Notes under the pieces: generated by a model
Databases searched by the model: none
What the model was told of the DNA's origin: nothing
What the model saw: only the letters and a program-made list of their open reading frames with translations
Made by a program: the position numbers and the translations under genes
Shown: positions 1 through 10,411 of the stretch, piece after piece
How the letters are laid out: every line of letters begins with the position of its first letter
Numbering within the stretch: position 1 is the first letter of the stretch
Source of the DNA: Fragilariopsis cylindrus CCMP1102
Lineage: Eukaryota > Bacillariophyta > Bacillariophyceae > Bacillariales > Bacillariaceae
Assembly (NCBI GenBank): GCA_900095095.1
Contig: FMBT01000303.1
Coordinates: forward strand, 496,001 to 560,000
Direction of reading: 5' to 3'
Length of the DNA: 64,000 bases

Positions 1-56
1 TACGCCTAAAATTACTGTACCCGGCAAACACATTTCACTCCGACTCAGGCACTTTT

Positions 57-177
57 TTCAATCATATTGAATGCTCAGGAACTATTTTCAATCATATTAA
101 ATGCTCAGGAACTATTTTCAATCATATTAAATGCTCAGGAACTATTTTCAATCATATTAAATGCTCAGGAACTTTTT
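57..177. repeat. 30-bp tandem repeat, four copies
   Basis: Four head-to-tail copies of a 30-bp unit built around AATGCTCAGGAACTATTTTC. The copies are almost identical; the first and last differ at a few bases. The block lies about 1 kb upstream of the ice-binding gene. It encodes nothing. Confidence 0.95.
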
Positions 178-431
178 TGAATTTTTTCGTGATACTCAGA
201 CTAAACACGGTTTTGACATTTAAGTGCATACATGATACACCATCGCTTACGATTGAAAGTTCAACAGCATAATTAGCGAGGTGTTCTGCAGTAAATAAAT
301 ATCACTTACTGTACGGAACCAAAACTTCGTGTGCAATATCTGACTCACTCATTTTTATTAGCTCATCATGCAATTTCGATCGACGACGCGACTACCGCGA
401 TGGTTGTAACGGCGTGCGAGATTTCCGCATC

Positions 432-960
432 CTTAATACTACTCAAGCTACTTAATTCGTCTTCGATTCAGTGGCCTGAGCTTCTTTTGTTGCACTACTG
501 TACTAATGATTACTACTTTTAACTTATGCTACTCACGCCGTTTTTGAATAAATTAAAATAGCCTGAGCTACTTCTATTATGTGAAGCACGACTTACTACT
601 ACTAAGCTAATTAATTCGTTTTCGATTCACAGTGGCCTGAGCTTTTTTTGTTGCACTATTACTTATTACTACTTTAACGTATGTGACTCAAGCAGTTTTC
701 GACTAAATTGAAATAGCCCGAGCTATTATGTTGAAGCACTTAATACTACTCAAGCTAATTAAAAAAAATTCGATTCAATTACCTGAGCTTTTTTCGTTGC
801 ACTACTTTAACGTACAATGCTACTCAAGCCGTTTTCGACTAAATAAAAATAGCCCGAGCTATTATGTTGAAGCGCTTAATACTACTCAATGTAATTTTAA
901 AAAAATCGATTCAATGGCCTGGGCTTTTTCCGTTGCACAACTACTTAATACTACTCAAAC
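432..960. repeat. Degenerate long tandem repeat upstream of the ice-binding gene
   Basis: A unit beginning TTAATACTACTCAAGCTAAT recurs at about 432, 591, 739, 874 and 943. In each copy a CGATTCA..GGCCTGAGCTTTTTT..GTTGCACTA core and an AATAGCCCGAGCTATTATG segment follow. Spacing is about 135-160 bp for most copies and shorter for the last, and copies have diverged by substitutions and small indels. Short open frames inside it are by-products of the repeat. It ends about 200 bp before the ice-binding gene, so it may overlap that gene's promoter (inference). Confidence 0.85.
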
Positions 961-1160
961 TAATTAAGTTAAGCTAAACCAATACTACATAAGCTAAATA
1001 AATCGTTTTCTATTAGTAAAAATTTAAAAAGGAACATTTATTTGCATAAACCTCAGTATTTCATTACTGTACAAAGCTCACAAAAACATCCACCTCACAA
1101 AACAAAACACGAAAAACGATTCATTCATTCTATCCATCCATTCCATCCATCCAATCTAAC

Positions 1161-1955
1161 ATGAATTTGAATCTATTTTTGCTCGCTGCGATCGCCATGG
1201 TTAATGTTACCAATGGCACCACCACCAAGGTCAATCTTGGAACAACTGCCAGCAACTTCGTCATCCTTGCCAAGACTGGTATCTCCACGGTACCCAGCTC
1301 GATTATTACCGGTAACATCGCCGTCTCGCCCATCGCTTCGACCGCCATTACTGGTTTTAGCTTGATCATCGACAGTTCGAACGAATTTTCGACGTCTTCC
1401 CAAGTCGCGGATACATATACTGTGAAAGCATCGGACTACACTTATGGCTCTGAATTGATCACCGCAGTCAACGAAATGGAGGCTGCCTATAACGATGCCG
1501 CCGCACGTCCCACCAGTGATGACGATGACGCTTTCCTCAATCTTGGAGGAGGCGAAATCGGTGGTGAAACATTGAAAACTGGTGTTTACACTTTCGATAG
1601 AGATGTTACCATCACCGGTGGTGACCTCACCTTCGACGGCGAAGGCAATTCAGACGCCGTCTTCATCATTCAAACATCAAAGAGTGTTTCGCAAGCTGGG
1701 AATACCAGAGTGATTCTTGCTGGCGGTGCGAAGGCAGAGAATATCTTCTGGTCGGTAGCTGGAGCAGTTAGTGTTGCCGCAGGTTCGCATTCGGAGGGCA
1801 TTTTCTTGGTCAAGAACGGTGTTACATTCATTACTGGTTCCAGTTTGAACGGCCGTATTTTCTCACAGACGGCGGTCACCCTCCAGATGGCGACCATCAC
1901 TGAGACACCATACACGCAAATTCGTCGGGGACTACGGGGATTACAGGTAGTATAA
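1161..1955 (+). CDS. Secreted ice-binding protein (DUF3494 family)
   Basis: A 264-residue, intronless protein. Residues 1-19 form a signal peptide (hydrophobic LFLLAAIAMV, cut after TNG). The rest matches the DUF3494 ice-binding fold, a discontinuous beta-solenoid with a long helix. Landmarks are an early GNIAVSP segment, helix AVNEMEAAYNDAAAR near residue 110, GGGEIGGETLKTGVYTF near 130, an AVFIIQTS strand, and the family hallmark LNGRIFSQTAVTLQMATIT near the C-terminus. Such proteins are secreted into brine, bind ice planes and stop recrystallisation; polar diatoms hold many copies, thought to come from bacteria by transfer. ATG at 1161 is the first in-frame Met, and the length is normal for single-domain members. 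The tail after TETPYTQ is short and basic. Ice activity cannot be judged from sequence. Confidence 0.93.
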   Translation: MNLNLFLLAAIAMVNVTNGTTTKVNLGTTASNFVILAKTGISTVPSSIITGNIAVSPIASTAITGFSLIIDSSNEFSTSSQVADTYTVKASDYTYGSELITAVNEMEAAYNDAAARPTSDDDDAFLNLGGGEIGGETLKTGVYTFDRDVTITGGDLTFDGEGNSDAVFIIQTSKSVSQAGNTRVILAGGAKAENIFWSVAGAVSVAAGSHSEGIFLVKNGVTFITGSSLNGRIFSQTAVTLQMATITETPYTQIRRGLRGLQVV

Positions 1956-3063
1956 AATCTAAATTTGCAATAACTATTAAATTGTACCGTCTTTAGTATA
2001 GTCAATCGTTAGTCTTGATTCATATATATATGTTGTCCTCGTTGGTATAGTTTACATAGTCAATAAGTCGCTTCAAAAAGAAATACCACTCAGTAACAGT
2101 AATTTTAGCTTCAACAGAGCCAACTAGGAAAAATCAAATGGGTCGTCCTCCATTTCTAGGTTGAAAAAATCTATCAGAAAAGAATAAAATCGAGATTCAT
2201 TCGATTGATTCGAAGGAATCATTCTATTCCATTCAGTCAACAGAACTCATTTCCGTTGATGATCTATCTGACCGTTAACGAACGAAGTTCTTCCTGCAAC
2301 TCATCAACGACTATATCACGCAACGCAGCAGTAACGAACGATGCCAAATCAGACATGGTGCCAAATTCTGTTTCTTTTTGTTTTGATTTCGACAAAGAAA
2401 GAAAGAGAGAGAACGATTTTACGATTGTACTGTGTACTGTACATGATTCATTTGATCGATTCATCTACAGTATTCATAGAGAATAAAATAAAGTTCTTTG
2501 GTAGTAAAATGCTGAATTAATAAATTAGTACTGATTGTTTAATGAAAATAACCGACGTGTAATATATGTGTGTGTGTGCGTGTTTTGTTTTGTTCTTGGT
2601 GTAATATGATACTGTGTGTCTGCGTACTATCTAGTACAAGTATGCGTATTCGTGCATATCCATGCGAGTGGTGTGTGTTTTCATTTTGTTTTGTTTTGAA
2701 AAGAAAGAATCAATCAATCGATTGTCAACAATGATGTTCCCTTTTTTGCTTCTCTTCTTTTTCTTTCTTATATGTTTGTGCCTGCGTGTGTGTGCGTGTG
2801 TGTGTGTGATTTTCCTTCTGTGAATAACGCCTCGTCGTCGCTTCACTTCAGTTTCTTATTTCTTTCTCCCGTTGATACTCGATTTGAATTGAATTGAATT
2901 GAATTGAATTGAATTGAATTGAATTGAATTGAATCGTTTATCGTTATGTCCCACCCGATCTATATATAATGGTGTAATGTATGCGCGATAATGCCATGTT
3001 ACTTCACCATCGACAATCACCATCGCCATCTTTTTTGCGATAGTTGTCTATATTTGTCTATAT
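1956..3063. other. Intergenic region, convergent gene ends
   Basis: No supported gene. It holds the 3' flank of the ice-binding gene, GT-rich simple sequence around 2565-2820, and the 3' flank of the next minus-strand gene. Short open frames here have no codon-like pattern. Confidence 0.6.
2884..2933. repeat. (GAATT)n microsatellite
   Basis: About ten uninterrupted copies of the pentamer GAATT/TTGAA. It lies about 130 bp beyond the stop codon of the minus-strand membrane-protein gene. Confidence 0.95.
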
Positions 3064-5571
3064 TTATGCCATCGCATACAAATCTTCATCTAAAGCTTTT
3101 GCAAAATCACGATCATCATATGAATATGAAGATGAGACTTGTGATGATGCTTCTACTTTAGATAATACCATTGCACTTTGTTGTAATAAATTATTATTAC
3201 TATTATTATTTGAATTTGAATTTGCAGTTGCATTATTTGGTGTAGTATTATCATCAACAATACCATTTAATAGATTAAGATTATTTGATGAACATGGGTT
3301 GATAATACTCCTACTACTATACCGTTGCTGTTGTTGTTGGTGTTGTTGTTCTTTCGGAATTTCATGATGAACCATAGTTTCACCATCTGCCATAACTTCT
3401 GATCGAAAAACTGGTTGATGCTGTGATACTATCGATGATGGTTTCGAGGATGATCTACTTCTTTTTGGTGGTGATGATGGTCGTGGTGGTGGATCCATAT
3501 TAGTAGTAATATTTATACCTAATGAACGTTCATGTAACACACGTAATGATGCTTCTTCTAATGTCATACCATCAATTTGCATAAATTTGACAAATTTTTC
3601 TTTTTCAGATGTATTCAAATCACAATAATTTATATCATCCTCTTCACTACCATAACCATAACCAATACCATAACCCCCAGTACCATTATTATGATTCATA
3701 TTATTAACTCTCCAGGATTCATTTCGGGAGGCATAGGATGGTGAATTTCTAGTTAAATTAACAACTTGATTGTCTGCTTGATTTTCCATAAAAATTGTTG
3801 TAGCTTGTTGTGCTCGTTGTTCTCGTTTTTGATGATTATCATCCTTTTGAATAATAGCACGACCACCTAAAGTGAAACAACTTCTACCACCGATACCTCC
3901 ATCTTGTTCTTCTCGTTGTTCTCGCTGTTGTTGATGTTGATGTTGATGTTGATGTTGATCGTCATCATTTTCAATGATAGCACGACCACCTAAATTGAAA
4001 CAACTTCCACCACCAATACCTCGATCAATATCTCCATCTTCATTATTTGTATCGTTGAGATGGTCCATGTCGTTGTTGTCATCAATGTTCCTATAATTGT
4101 TGGTTCTGCTGCTACCAGTAGACAACATACATCGTTTTTGTTTTTGCTGTTGTTGCTTATCATCATCATTACCTCTATTTTCAATTTCAAATCCATCTTC
4201 ACCATCACCATTATTATCATCATCACCATCTGCTGTATCAAGTGTTAGATTTAAAATATTAGTATCATGAACAAGAACAGGTACTAATACTACTGGATCA
4301 GTAGTAGTAGTAGTAGTAGTAGCTTTTTCTTTATTACCTGATAAACCACCACCACCACGAGACGTTATATAACTATCACTATCAGTATTATTTGATTTTT
4401 GATGACGATATCCTAACATAATAATAGTAAAAAGAAAAAATGCGATACCAACAATTAATGCTGGCCATATTGGATTCAGACGATCCGTACTGTTATTTTG
4501 TGATAATTGGGATGATGCTTCTGATGCAGCTGCAACATTGTAATCATTCCCTTGACTGTTATTATTATTGTCTACAAAGATATCATTGATATCTCCTCTT
4601 GACGCATCTTGATTATTCCCCTCAGCTTCTTCTTCTTCATCATCTTCATTGTTGGTACCGGTAGTAACAACAATCTCTTCTGCTACTTGTTCTTGTTCTT
4701 CTGGTTCAGTTTCTGAGTCAGTTGCAGTAGCTGGAGTTGCTTCAGTTTCAGTTTCACTTTCAGTTATAGTTTCAGTTTCAGTTGCAGTATCAGTAGTTGT
4801 TGGATTTGAATAATATAGTTTTTTGGATGTAATAGATATTAAAGCATCAAATATATCAGTAGTTTGTTCAATAGTTGCTGCAACTAATAAATGATTTATA
4901 AACATTGTTAAATCATTCCATGCTATTCCAGCAAGAAATTCTAATTCATCTTCGGATGGTACTGCTGCACTAGTGTTAGGGGTGTCATTATCACTTTCAC
5001 GAGTAGCAGTACCAGTACCAATTTCGGAATCTTCGTCTTCGCTTTTATCATCATCATCATCACGAAATGATAATGTAGTTTCAATTGTAATTTGATTCCC
5101 ATCATCATTCATATATGGACGATCATTAATGACTTCGGTACGAACTTTTACAAAATCATATTTGCCTGAGCTTGAGCCGTTGCCATTATAATAATCTTCT
5201 AATAAAGACTGTAAATAATTATTCATTGCAATTTGAATCGTGTCGTATGCGACTTCATTTAATGGTGAATTATTACTATTCAGTCCTTCCATTAGCAATG
5301 TTAATTCAGGCATATTCACATCTATTATAGATTCATCATCCAATGAAAATGATGGTATAAATGATTCATAGTCTTGATTATTACTTTGTAAATGACGATG
5401 ACGACGACGACGACGACGATGAACCCCACTACTACTGCTGCCACTGCCACTGCCACGAACACCACCTCCAGCAGACGCAGACATCGTCGCCGTCGACGCT
5501 GCCGCCACCGTCGTAGCTGTACAAGATAGGAAGTACAACGAGAATAATAATAGTACCAATCCCCTCATCAT
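3064..5571 (-). CDS. Single-pass membrane protein of unknown function
   Basis: About 835 residues from the first ATG of the tandem Met pair at 5571/5568; the frame opens further upstream only through a TTG. Residues 1-24 (MMRGLVLLLFSLYFLSCTAT) are a signal peptide. A folded-looking lumenal or outer segment follows (FIPSFSLDDESIIDVNMPEL, then a helical stretch with LQSLLEDYYN), then an acidic Thr/Glu-rich stalk. One transmembrane helix lies near residues 363-385 (IWPALIVGIAFFLFTIIMLG) with RHQK just inside. The cytoplasmic half is low complexity (Asp, Gln, His, Asn) with a duplicated CF-LGGRAII motif, and a helical patch EKEKFVKFMQIDGMTLEEA before a Pro/Ser/Arg tail. The layout suggests a type I plasma-membrane or endomembrane protein. 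I do not recognise the family. Confidence 0.75.
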   Translation of the reverse strand: MMRGLVLLLFSLYFLSCTATTVAAASTATMSASAGGGVRGSGSGSSSSGVHRRRRRRHRHLQSNNQDYESFIPSFSLDDESIIDVNMPELTLLMEGLNSNNSPLNEVAYDTIQIAMNNYLQSLLEDYYNGNGSSSGKYDFVKVRTEVINDRPYMNDDGNQITIETTLSFRDDDDDKSEDEDSEIGTGTATRESDNDTPNTSAAVPSEDELEFLAGIAWNDLTMFINHLLVAATIEQTTDIFDALISITSKKLYYSNPTTTDTATETETITESETETEATPATATDSETEPEEQEQVAEEIVVTTGTNNEDDEEEEAEGNNQDASRGDINDIFVDNNNNSQGNDYNVAAASEASSQLSQNNSTDRLNPIWPALIVGIAFFLFTIIMLGYRHQKSNNTDSDSYITSRGGGGLSGNKEKATTTTTTTDPVVLVPVLVHDTNILNLTLDTADGDDDNNGDGEDGFEIENRGNDDDKQQQQKQKRCMLSTGSSRTNNYRNIDDNNDMDHLNDTNNEDGDIDRGIGGGSCFNLGGRAIIENDDDQHQHQHQHQQQREQREEQDGGIGGRSCFTLGGRAIIQKDDNHQKREQRAQQATTIFMENQADNQVVNLTRNSPSYASRNESWRVNNMNHNNGTGGYGIGYGYGSEEDDINYCDLNTSEKEKFVKFMQIDGMTLEEASLRVLHERSLGINITTNMDPPPRPSSPPKRSRSSSKPSSIVSQHQPVFRSEVMADGETMVHHEIPKEQQHQQQQQRYSSRSIINPCSSNNLNLLNGIVDDNTTPNNATANSNSNNNSNNNLLQQSAMVLSKVEASSQVSSSYSYDDRDFAKALDEDLYAMA

Positions 5572-6439
5572 TGCGTCTGTTTTTCGTGCTATTGTCAATA
5601 CCGTACACTGTTTGCTTTGCTTTGCTTTGAAACTATAAAAATCCCCAGTTACCGTATGTTTATTATTAGCAAATGAAGGAATGAATAAAGGAAGGAATAA
5701 ATGATGCGCTGACTGGCTTTGTTATTTTGAGTAAGCAATGCAAAAGAAATGAATGTTTCTAAATTCTCAAAATTTTAATCTTTTTCGTCGAGTATTGTAC
5801 ATGCATTGTTTACGAGCAAGATCTACTGTATGTGGTTTGCGACGACGATGTGTACTAGCACCGTAGCTAGTATTGTCTCTTTTGTTTTCTCGGAAGGAAG
5901 ATGATGGTGGGTGGGTGGTTGTGAATTCTTCTCAAAACAAGTTTATTAGATTAGATAGGAAGAAATATAACGTTTTGTTCCTGTTCCGACTTGGTTCGTG
6001 TGTAAATTCGGCCGATGAAGTCGATAGGCGCGCGTAAGAAAATCTCCGTTGGACATAGTATTATTAGATATGCATTATAGTGTATCTAAATCAGCCTCAT
6101 TTTTTGGCAGGGGGTCGGGGGCGTCTTTTTGTTCACAGTACAGTACCAAAATTAAAGAAATTCCCCTCTCTATCTACCTGTCTGTCAATAGTCGGTATCG
6201 ATCTCTATTCTTAAACGGTACGTGTAGCATCGCAATAGTCCTAGTAGATATAATATCTATGTATGCATGGCAAAAGCTACTAAATAAATAAATTAAGAAT
6301 TGAAATATCATGAATGCTTATATTAAGTTGTTTGCTATTGTACAGTATATTGATTGCAACATACATGTTCACCTTTTTCTATTCTACAGTATTGTATTAA
6401 TTTACAAACAGGCCATTTACATTGATAAATAAGTAGCAG
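5572..6439. other. Intergenic region with likely promoter of the upstream minus gene
   Basis: No supported gene. It should contain the promoter of the minus-strand membrane protein (start 5571) and the 3' flank of the lipase gene. TACAGTA/TACTGTA motifs occur near 5823, 6141, 6342 and 6385. The open frame at about 6049-6291 starts at TTG and looks like chance. Confidence 0.5.
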
Positions 6440-8878
6440 CTATATTGTGTTCGCAGCTTGTCCCAATAGCAGCTCTAGATTCGATCGATACGCCTCCAGT
6501 GTGTTATCATAAAACATACTTTCATCGATCCATATTCGTCCTAGAACACTATTGTAGTTATTACGGCGGGGATTATTATTGGTGTTTACGTGTGTTCTTA
6601 TTATTGGACGATGATGGTACACATTAGTACCGATAATGGTAGAATCTTGTGTATTATTCCAAATACAAACAATCTTTCCTGGGACAATATATTGTACATT
6701 ATTGATGTCCTTGTAGTTTTGGGGATTGTTGTCGTTGTTGTTGTTGATACCGGGGTTCCGAGTATTGCTCTCCTGGTGCATTTCTTCTGTTTGCTCTTCT
6801 TCTTCTTCTTCTTCTCGTTTGCAGTTCTTCCAAAACTTCTTCCATTCTTTCGACGAAAAAGCGAAAGGCGGCGGTAAGGACTGGTGTCGTGAGCTCGTCA
6901 TCGTCGTACTTGTCGTCGTGGTTTGTTGTTGTTGGCCTGAACAACGATAGCTCTGTTGATCATAAAAATGGTGACTATTGTTGTGATTAAAATGTCGTCG
7001 AACATGCAGTTTCTTTTGATCCATCGTCCATCGTAATTGCTTTTGTAAGACGGTAAGATTCGATTGGGTCCATCGTGGTATACAATCATGATTGTTAATA
7101 ATAGATGTAATATAAGAATACTCTTCATTATTCTTGTTGAGTTCATTATCATCTCCGCTGTGGTGTGCATCGTCATCCTCGCCGCCACCACTTTTGCCAC
7201 AATAATGCGATCGTTGTCTACTTCTACTAGTAGGACGGCGTACTGGTGGAAGTCCGAACGCATAAACTCGCAAGGCAAACTGCTCCGTCATTGACTCTGA
7301 CTCTGACTCCAATTCTGACTTTGACTTGTTTCCGTTAAATGATATGTCTCGATTATTATCATTTTTCAAAGCAATTCCTAATCGGCATGCCAATGCTGCT
7401 CCTATTGAATGACCACACACATTAAGGGTATACCCCGTCAAAATTACCTTCGTTGATCGTAGATAATGAAAGATTTCTTCCAAAAGGTAATCAGTTGCTT
7501 GATCAAGGATTGGTGTCGAACTACTACTAATAGTAACACTGTTATCACTACTGCTGCTGCAGCTTTTATCATAGTTGCCACAGCCGTTATTTGTACTACA
7601 CTCAGTGCTGGCGGTAGTAACGGTTGCGTCATCGTCGTCGTCATATCCATCAGATGTTGTTCTGTGATCTTCTTCTTGTTGGTGTAGCAGAAAAATTTCA
7701 TCTGTTAGTGTATTCTTCATTCGACTACTACGGACAAACGATGTGTCGTCATAGTGTACGGCGATGATAATCTCTTTTCGACCACGATGTATCGCCACAA
7801 GATGACCCACTACGACCGCATTGCATCTTTCGTCTTCATCATCATCATCATCATCATTATCATCACTGGTGGATTTTTTGATGATGGTGTTGCCATCGTC
7901 GTCGATTATCATTGGTGTTGCTACGCAACGATGAAGTTCGTATCCGTTACTATCAGGGATCATCCTCCGTTTAATACGTCTTCGTCGTTGTTCGTGCTTT
8001 AGTTTTTGTAACGGGCTAATAATGGCATGTTTGCTGTTGGTTGTGGTGGAGGAGTTGGTGATGGTCATACCAATGTGTTCGTGATCAAACTCTACTGATG
8101 ATGATAATGATGATGAACAATAAGCATCGTATATCTCATCCTTAACCAGGTCAACAAAGCGTAAATATGTTAACAGCTGTTCCACTTCTTTTTCATCATC
8201 CATAATAGTACCGACACCACCGTTGAAATAATCTTCTCTTATATTTGGTTCTTGAATATTTGTTTCTTTTATTGCCTTTTGTAAAATTCGAAAGGATCGA
8301 TACGATTCTTCTTTACTTTCTTCTTTTATTTCAGTTTTAGTTCCATCTTCATCTTCATCATTAAGTAACTTCTTCTGCCTCTTCTTCTTCTTTGTTATTG
8401 TTCTTGCCGTAGTTGATACTATAGCGTCGTGAATAGTTTCGCTTATCCAACGAGTATTAGTGAAGTCTTCGTCATCGTGCGCATAGAAGCCATTGTCATA
8501 ATCATCATCCTTCTCATCCAACAAGGACAACAAAAAAGCTTCGTTATCATTCATGGTATTATTGGTATTACAATCCTTATTCTTCTTTATTATATCGCTG
8601 GTTATACTATCATCTCCATCGTCGTCGTCGTCTTCCTCATTATTATCTCCTTTGATGTCACAACCAGTAGCACGAAGAATTTCTAATAATACTGTACCAA
8701 CAGAGGATGTATTCGTGGAGGAAGACCAATAGGCTATCCCTACTGCTGTTGCTGCAGTTGCAGCGGTAATAGCCGCAAGACCCACGGTGGTGGAACACAC
8801 ATTCGTTGATGATAATATCAGTAGTAGTGATGATAACGGAATTGGCATCGACATTGGCGGCATCGACATCGTTAGCAT
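6440..8878 (-). CDS. Class 3 (diacylglycerol-lipase-like) lipase, membrane-anchored
   Basis: An 812-residue protein. The N-terminus carries two hydrophobic stretches (residues about 9-30 and 33-50), likely a membrane anchor. A lipase class 3 alpha/beta-hydrolase core begins near residue 225 and is swollen by Asp/Ser/Asn inserts. Visible family marks are LVAIHRGRKEIIIAV, the nucleophile elbow GHSIG at 489-493 (Ser491), VYAFGLPPVRRP after it, and INNHDCIPRW with the candidate acid Asp598. The C-terminal strand-helix end (IWIDESMFYDNTLEAYRSNL) aligns with the usual segment bearing the catalytic His, but Asn792 stands where His is expected. Family members hydrolyse diacylglycerol or other acylglycerols at membranes. 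Either another His serves or the enzyme is weak or inactive. Single exon; ATG at 8878 is the first Met. Confidence 0.82.
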   Translation of the reverse strand: MLTMSMPPMSMPIPLSSLLLILSSTNVCSTTVGLAAITAATAATAVGIAYWSSSTNTSSVGTVLLEILRATGCDIKGDNNEEDDDDDGDDSITSDIIKKNKDCNTNNTMNDNEAFLLSLLDEKDDDYDNGFYAHDDEDFTNTRWISETIHDAIVSTTARTITKKKKRQKKLLNDEDEDGTKTEIKEESKEESYRSFRILQKAIKETNIQEPNIREDYFNGGVGTIMDDEKEVEQLLTYLRFVDLVKDEIYDAYCSSSLSSSVEFDHEHIGMTITNSSTTTNSKHAIISPLQKLKHEQRRRRIKRRMIPDSNGYELHRCVATPMIIDDDGNTIIKKSTSDDNDDDDDDEDERCNAVVVGHLVAIHRGRKEIIIAVHYDDTSFVRSSRMKNTLTDEIFLLHQQEEDHRTTSDGYDDDDDATVTTASTECSTNNGCGNYDKSCSSSSDNSVTISSSSTPILDQATDYLLEEIFHYLRSTKVILTGYTLNVCGHSIGAALACRLGIALKNDNNRDISFNGNKSKSELESESESMTEQFALRVYAFGLPPVRRPTSRSRQRSHYCGKSGGGEDDDAHHSGDDNELNKNNEEYSYITSIINNHDCIPRWTQSNLTVLQKQLRWTMDQKKLHVRRHFNHNNSHHFYDQQSYRCSGQQQQTTTTSTTMTSSRHQSLPPPFAFSSKEWKKFWKNCKREEEEEEEQTEEMHQESNTRNPGINNNNDNNPQNYKDINNVQYIVPGKIVCIWNNTQDSTIIGTNVYHHRPIIRTHVNTNNNPRRNNYNSVLGRIWIDESMFYDNTLEAYRSNLELLLGQAANTI

Positions 8879-10411
8879 CGTTTGTGTATGTCACAATAAT
8901 TATAATTATTGACTTTCTTCTATTACTTGCATTATAAATATGATATCCTATTTTTCTATTCTGTCTCGTTGTGTGTGTCTCGTTTCGGTAGTTTGATTTC
9001 TTTCTCTAGCTTAATGATTGCTACTCCTGCTATACTCACACAAGCAATGGTAATGTCAATAGCATACTAGTGTGACAGTGGAGTCGATAAGGGAGTTGCT
9101 GTCTGAAAGATCTTCGATACTGTAGAACAGATTTTTGATGTTTGCTGATATCAAGTAAGTCTCCTACGCTACCGGTACTGTACAAAACTTTTACATGTTC
9201 GCACCTCAAGTGAGCCTTTTGACAGTTGAACCTCCGAATAGAGGTGTCAAGATTGGAATGCAATGAGCAATCACGTGCAGAATATTGTTCAATCAAACAA
9301 AGAACAATCGAAACACACTTCGTCGTGCATTTCCGTTCTTGACTATTTTCTCCTGGCGCGCCAAAAGACGGTAGTACTAGGAGAACCACGCACGTTTGGA
9401 AGAATCGACAGATGTTGTTGAAAGTTTTCGGTTTGTAGCCATCTGCGCATCTGCGCTACTGTATACTTACGTGGTGTTCACGCTTAGCTACTCTATATTG
9501 ATTGCATTATTTGATGCGGATCTTATTCAAGAGAATACAATCATGTTGTGATAATGGATCTGCTGTAACTTCATCAGAAAAATGGAAGCAATAAAGCAAA
9601 CACACAATCATAGTAAACTTTATGTTAAAAGAGAAGATTGGTTTGATTCAATTCAGCATTCAGTACATGGTGTACCGTACCATACTGTACCATACCATAC
9701 CAAGTCACATGCATATAATTTTTTTAACTCTGGCTAATGTCTGCAACTGTTGTTGGTAGGAGAAGTAACATAATGGAAAAGTGGGATGCACAGCAGTCTA
9801 GTCACAAATAGTAATAAGGTGGTGATGGGGTAGAGCAGCAGTAGCATATATATGTTCCTCAATAGCAACTCTACTCTAATGTCCTTCAAATAAATGCACA
9901 AGTTTTGTACATGGATTAGATATTGATAGGAGGAAAATGGATTGATGGATTGATGGATGGATGGAAAAGATGATGAAGTTTTGTTGGGTACCTACTAGCA
10001 GCAGTTTTTGTTGTGGTATCTGTTCAGTATCTTTTTTGATTGTCACTTACTTTTTTAGAGAAGTATTACTGTATGATGATGATAATGTATGTAATCAACT
10101 GTTTCGTGCTTATTTAGTAGGCGGGACTAAAATGTGACTCGAGCGCAGGACGAGACGGGGTGCGCTATCCTTGTCTCACAAAATGTACTTTCTCAACATC
10201 GAGCACCTACCATTAAGCCTACAAACAACAAAATAACATTTTTCGACGTTGGACTGATTGTTTGTGCTTCTCCTACTGTATTCTTAAAAGCTAGACACAA
10301 CTGACACTGAGCTTCCGTAGCATACTATCACGCTCACAACAACAATAAAATAGACATTCATAAAACAAGAAAGAAAAGTACATATTTTACCTACACACCA
10401 CCGCAACCACA
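8879..10411. other. 1.5-kb intergenic region between divergent genes
   Basis: No supported gene. It lies between the lipase (minus) and fasciclin (plus) starts and must hold both promoters. TACTGTA or TACAGTA occurs at least six times (near 9119, 9177, 9464, 9690, 10070, 10278). A run of CATAC/GTACC repeats lies near 9665-9710. The frame at 9036-9389 on the minus strand has no recognisable domain and I leave it out. Confidence 0.5.

Noticed and set aside
57-960. Left-end repeats considered as telomere or centromere satellite
   Set aside because: The units are not telomere-like, the arrays are short and a normal gene follows at once.
1130-1403. Minus-strand frames across the ice-binding gene
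   Set aside because: Shadows of the plus-strand DUF3494 gene; no domain of their own.
9036-9389. 117-codon minus-strand frame between lipase and fasciclin
   Set aside because: No domain, no splice partner, codon pattern unlike neighbours; probably chance.
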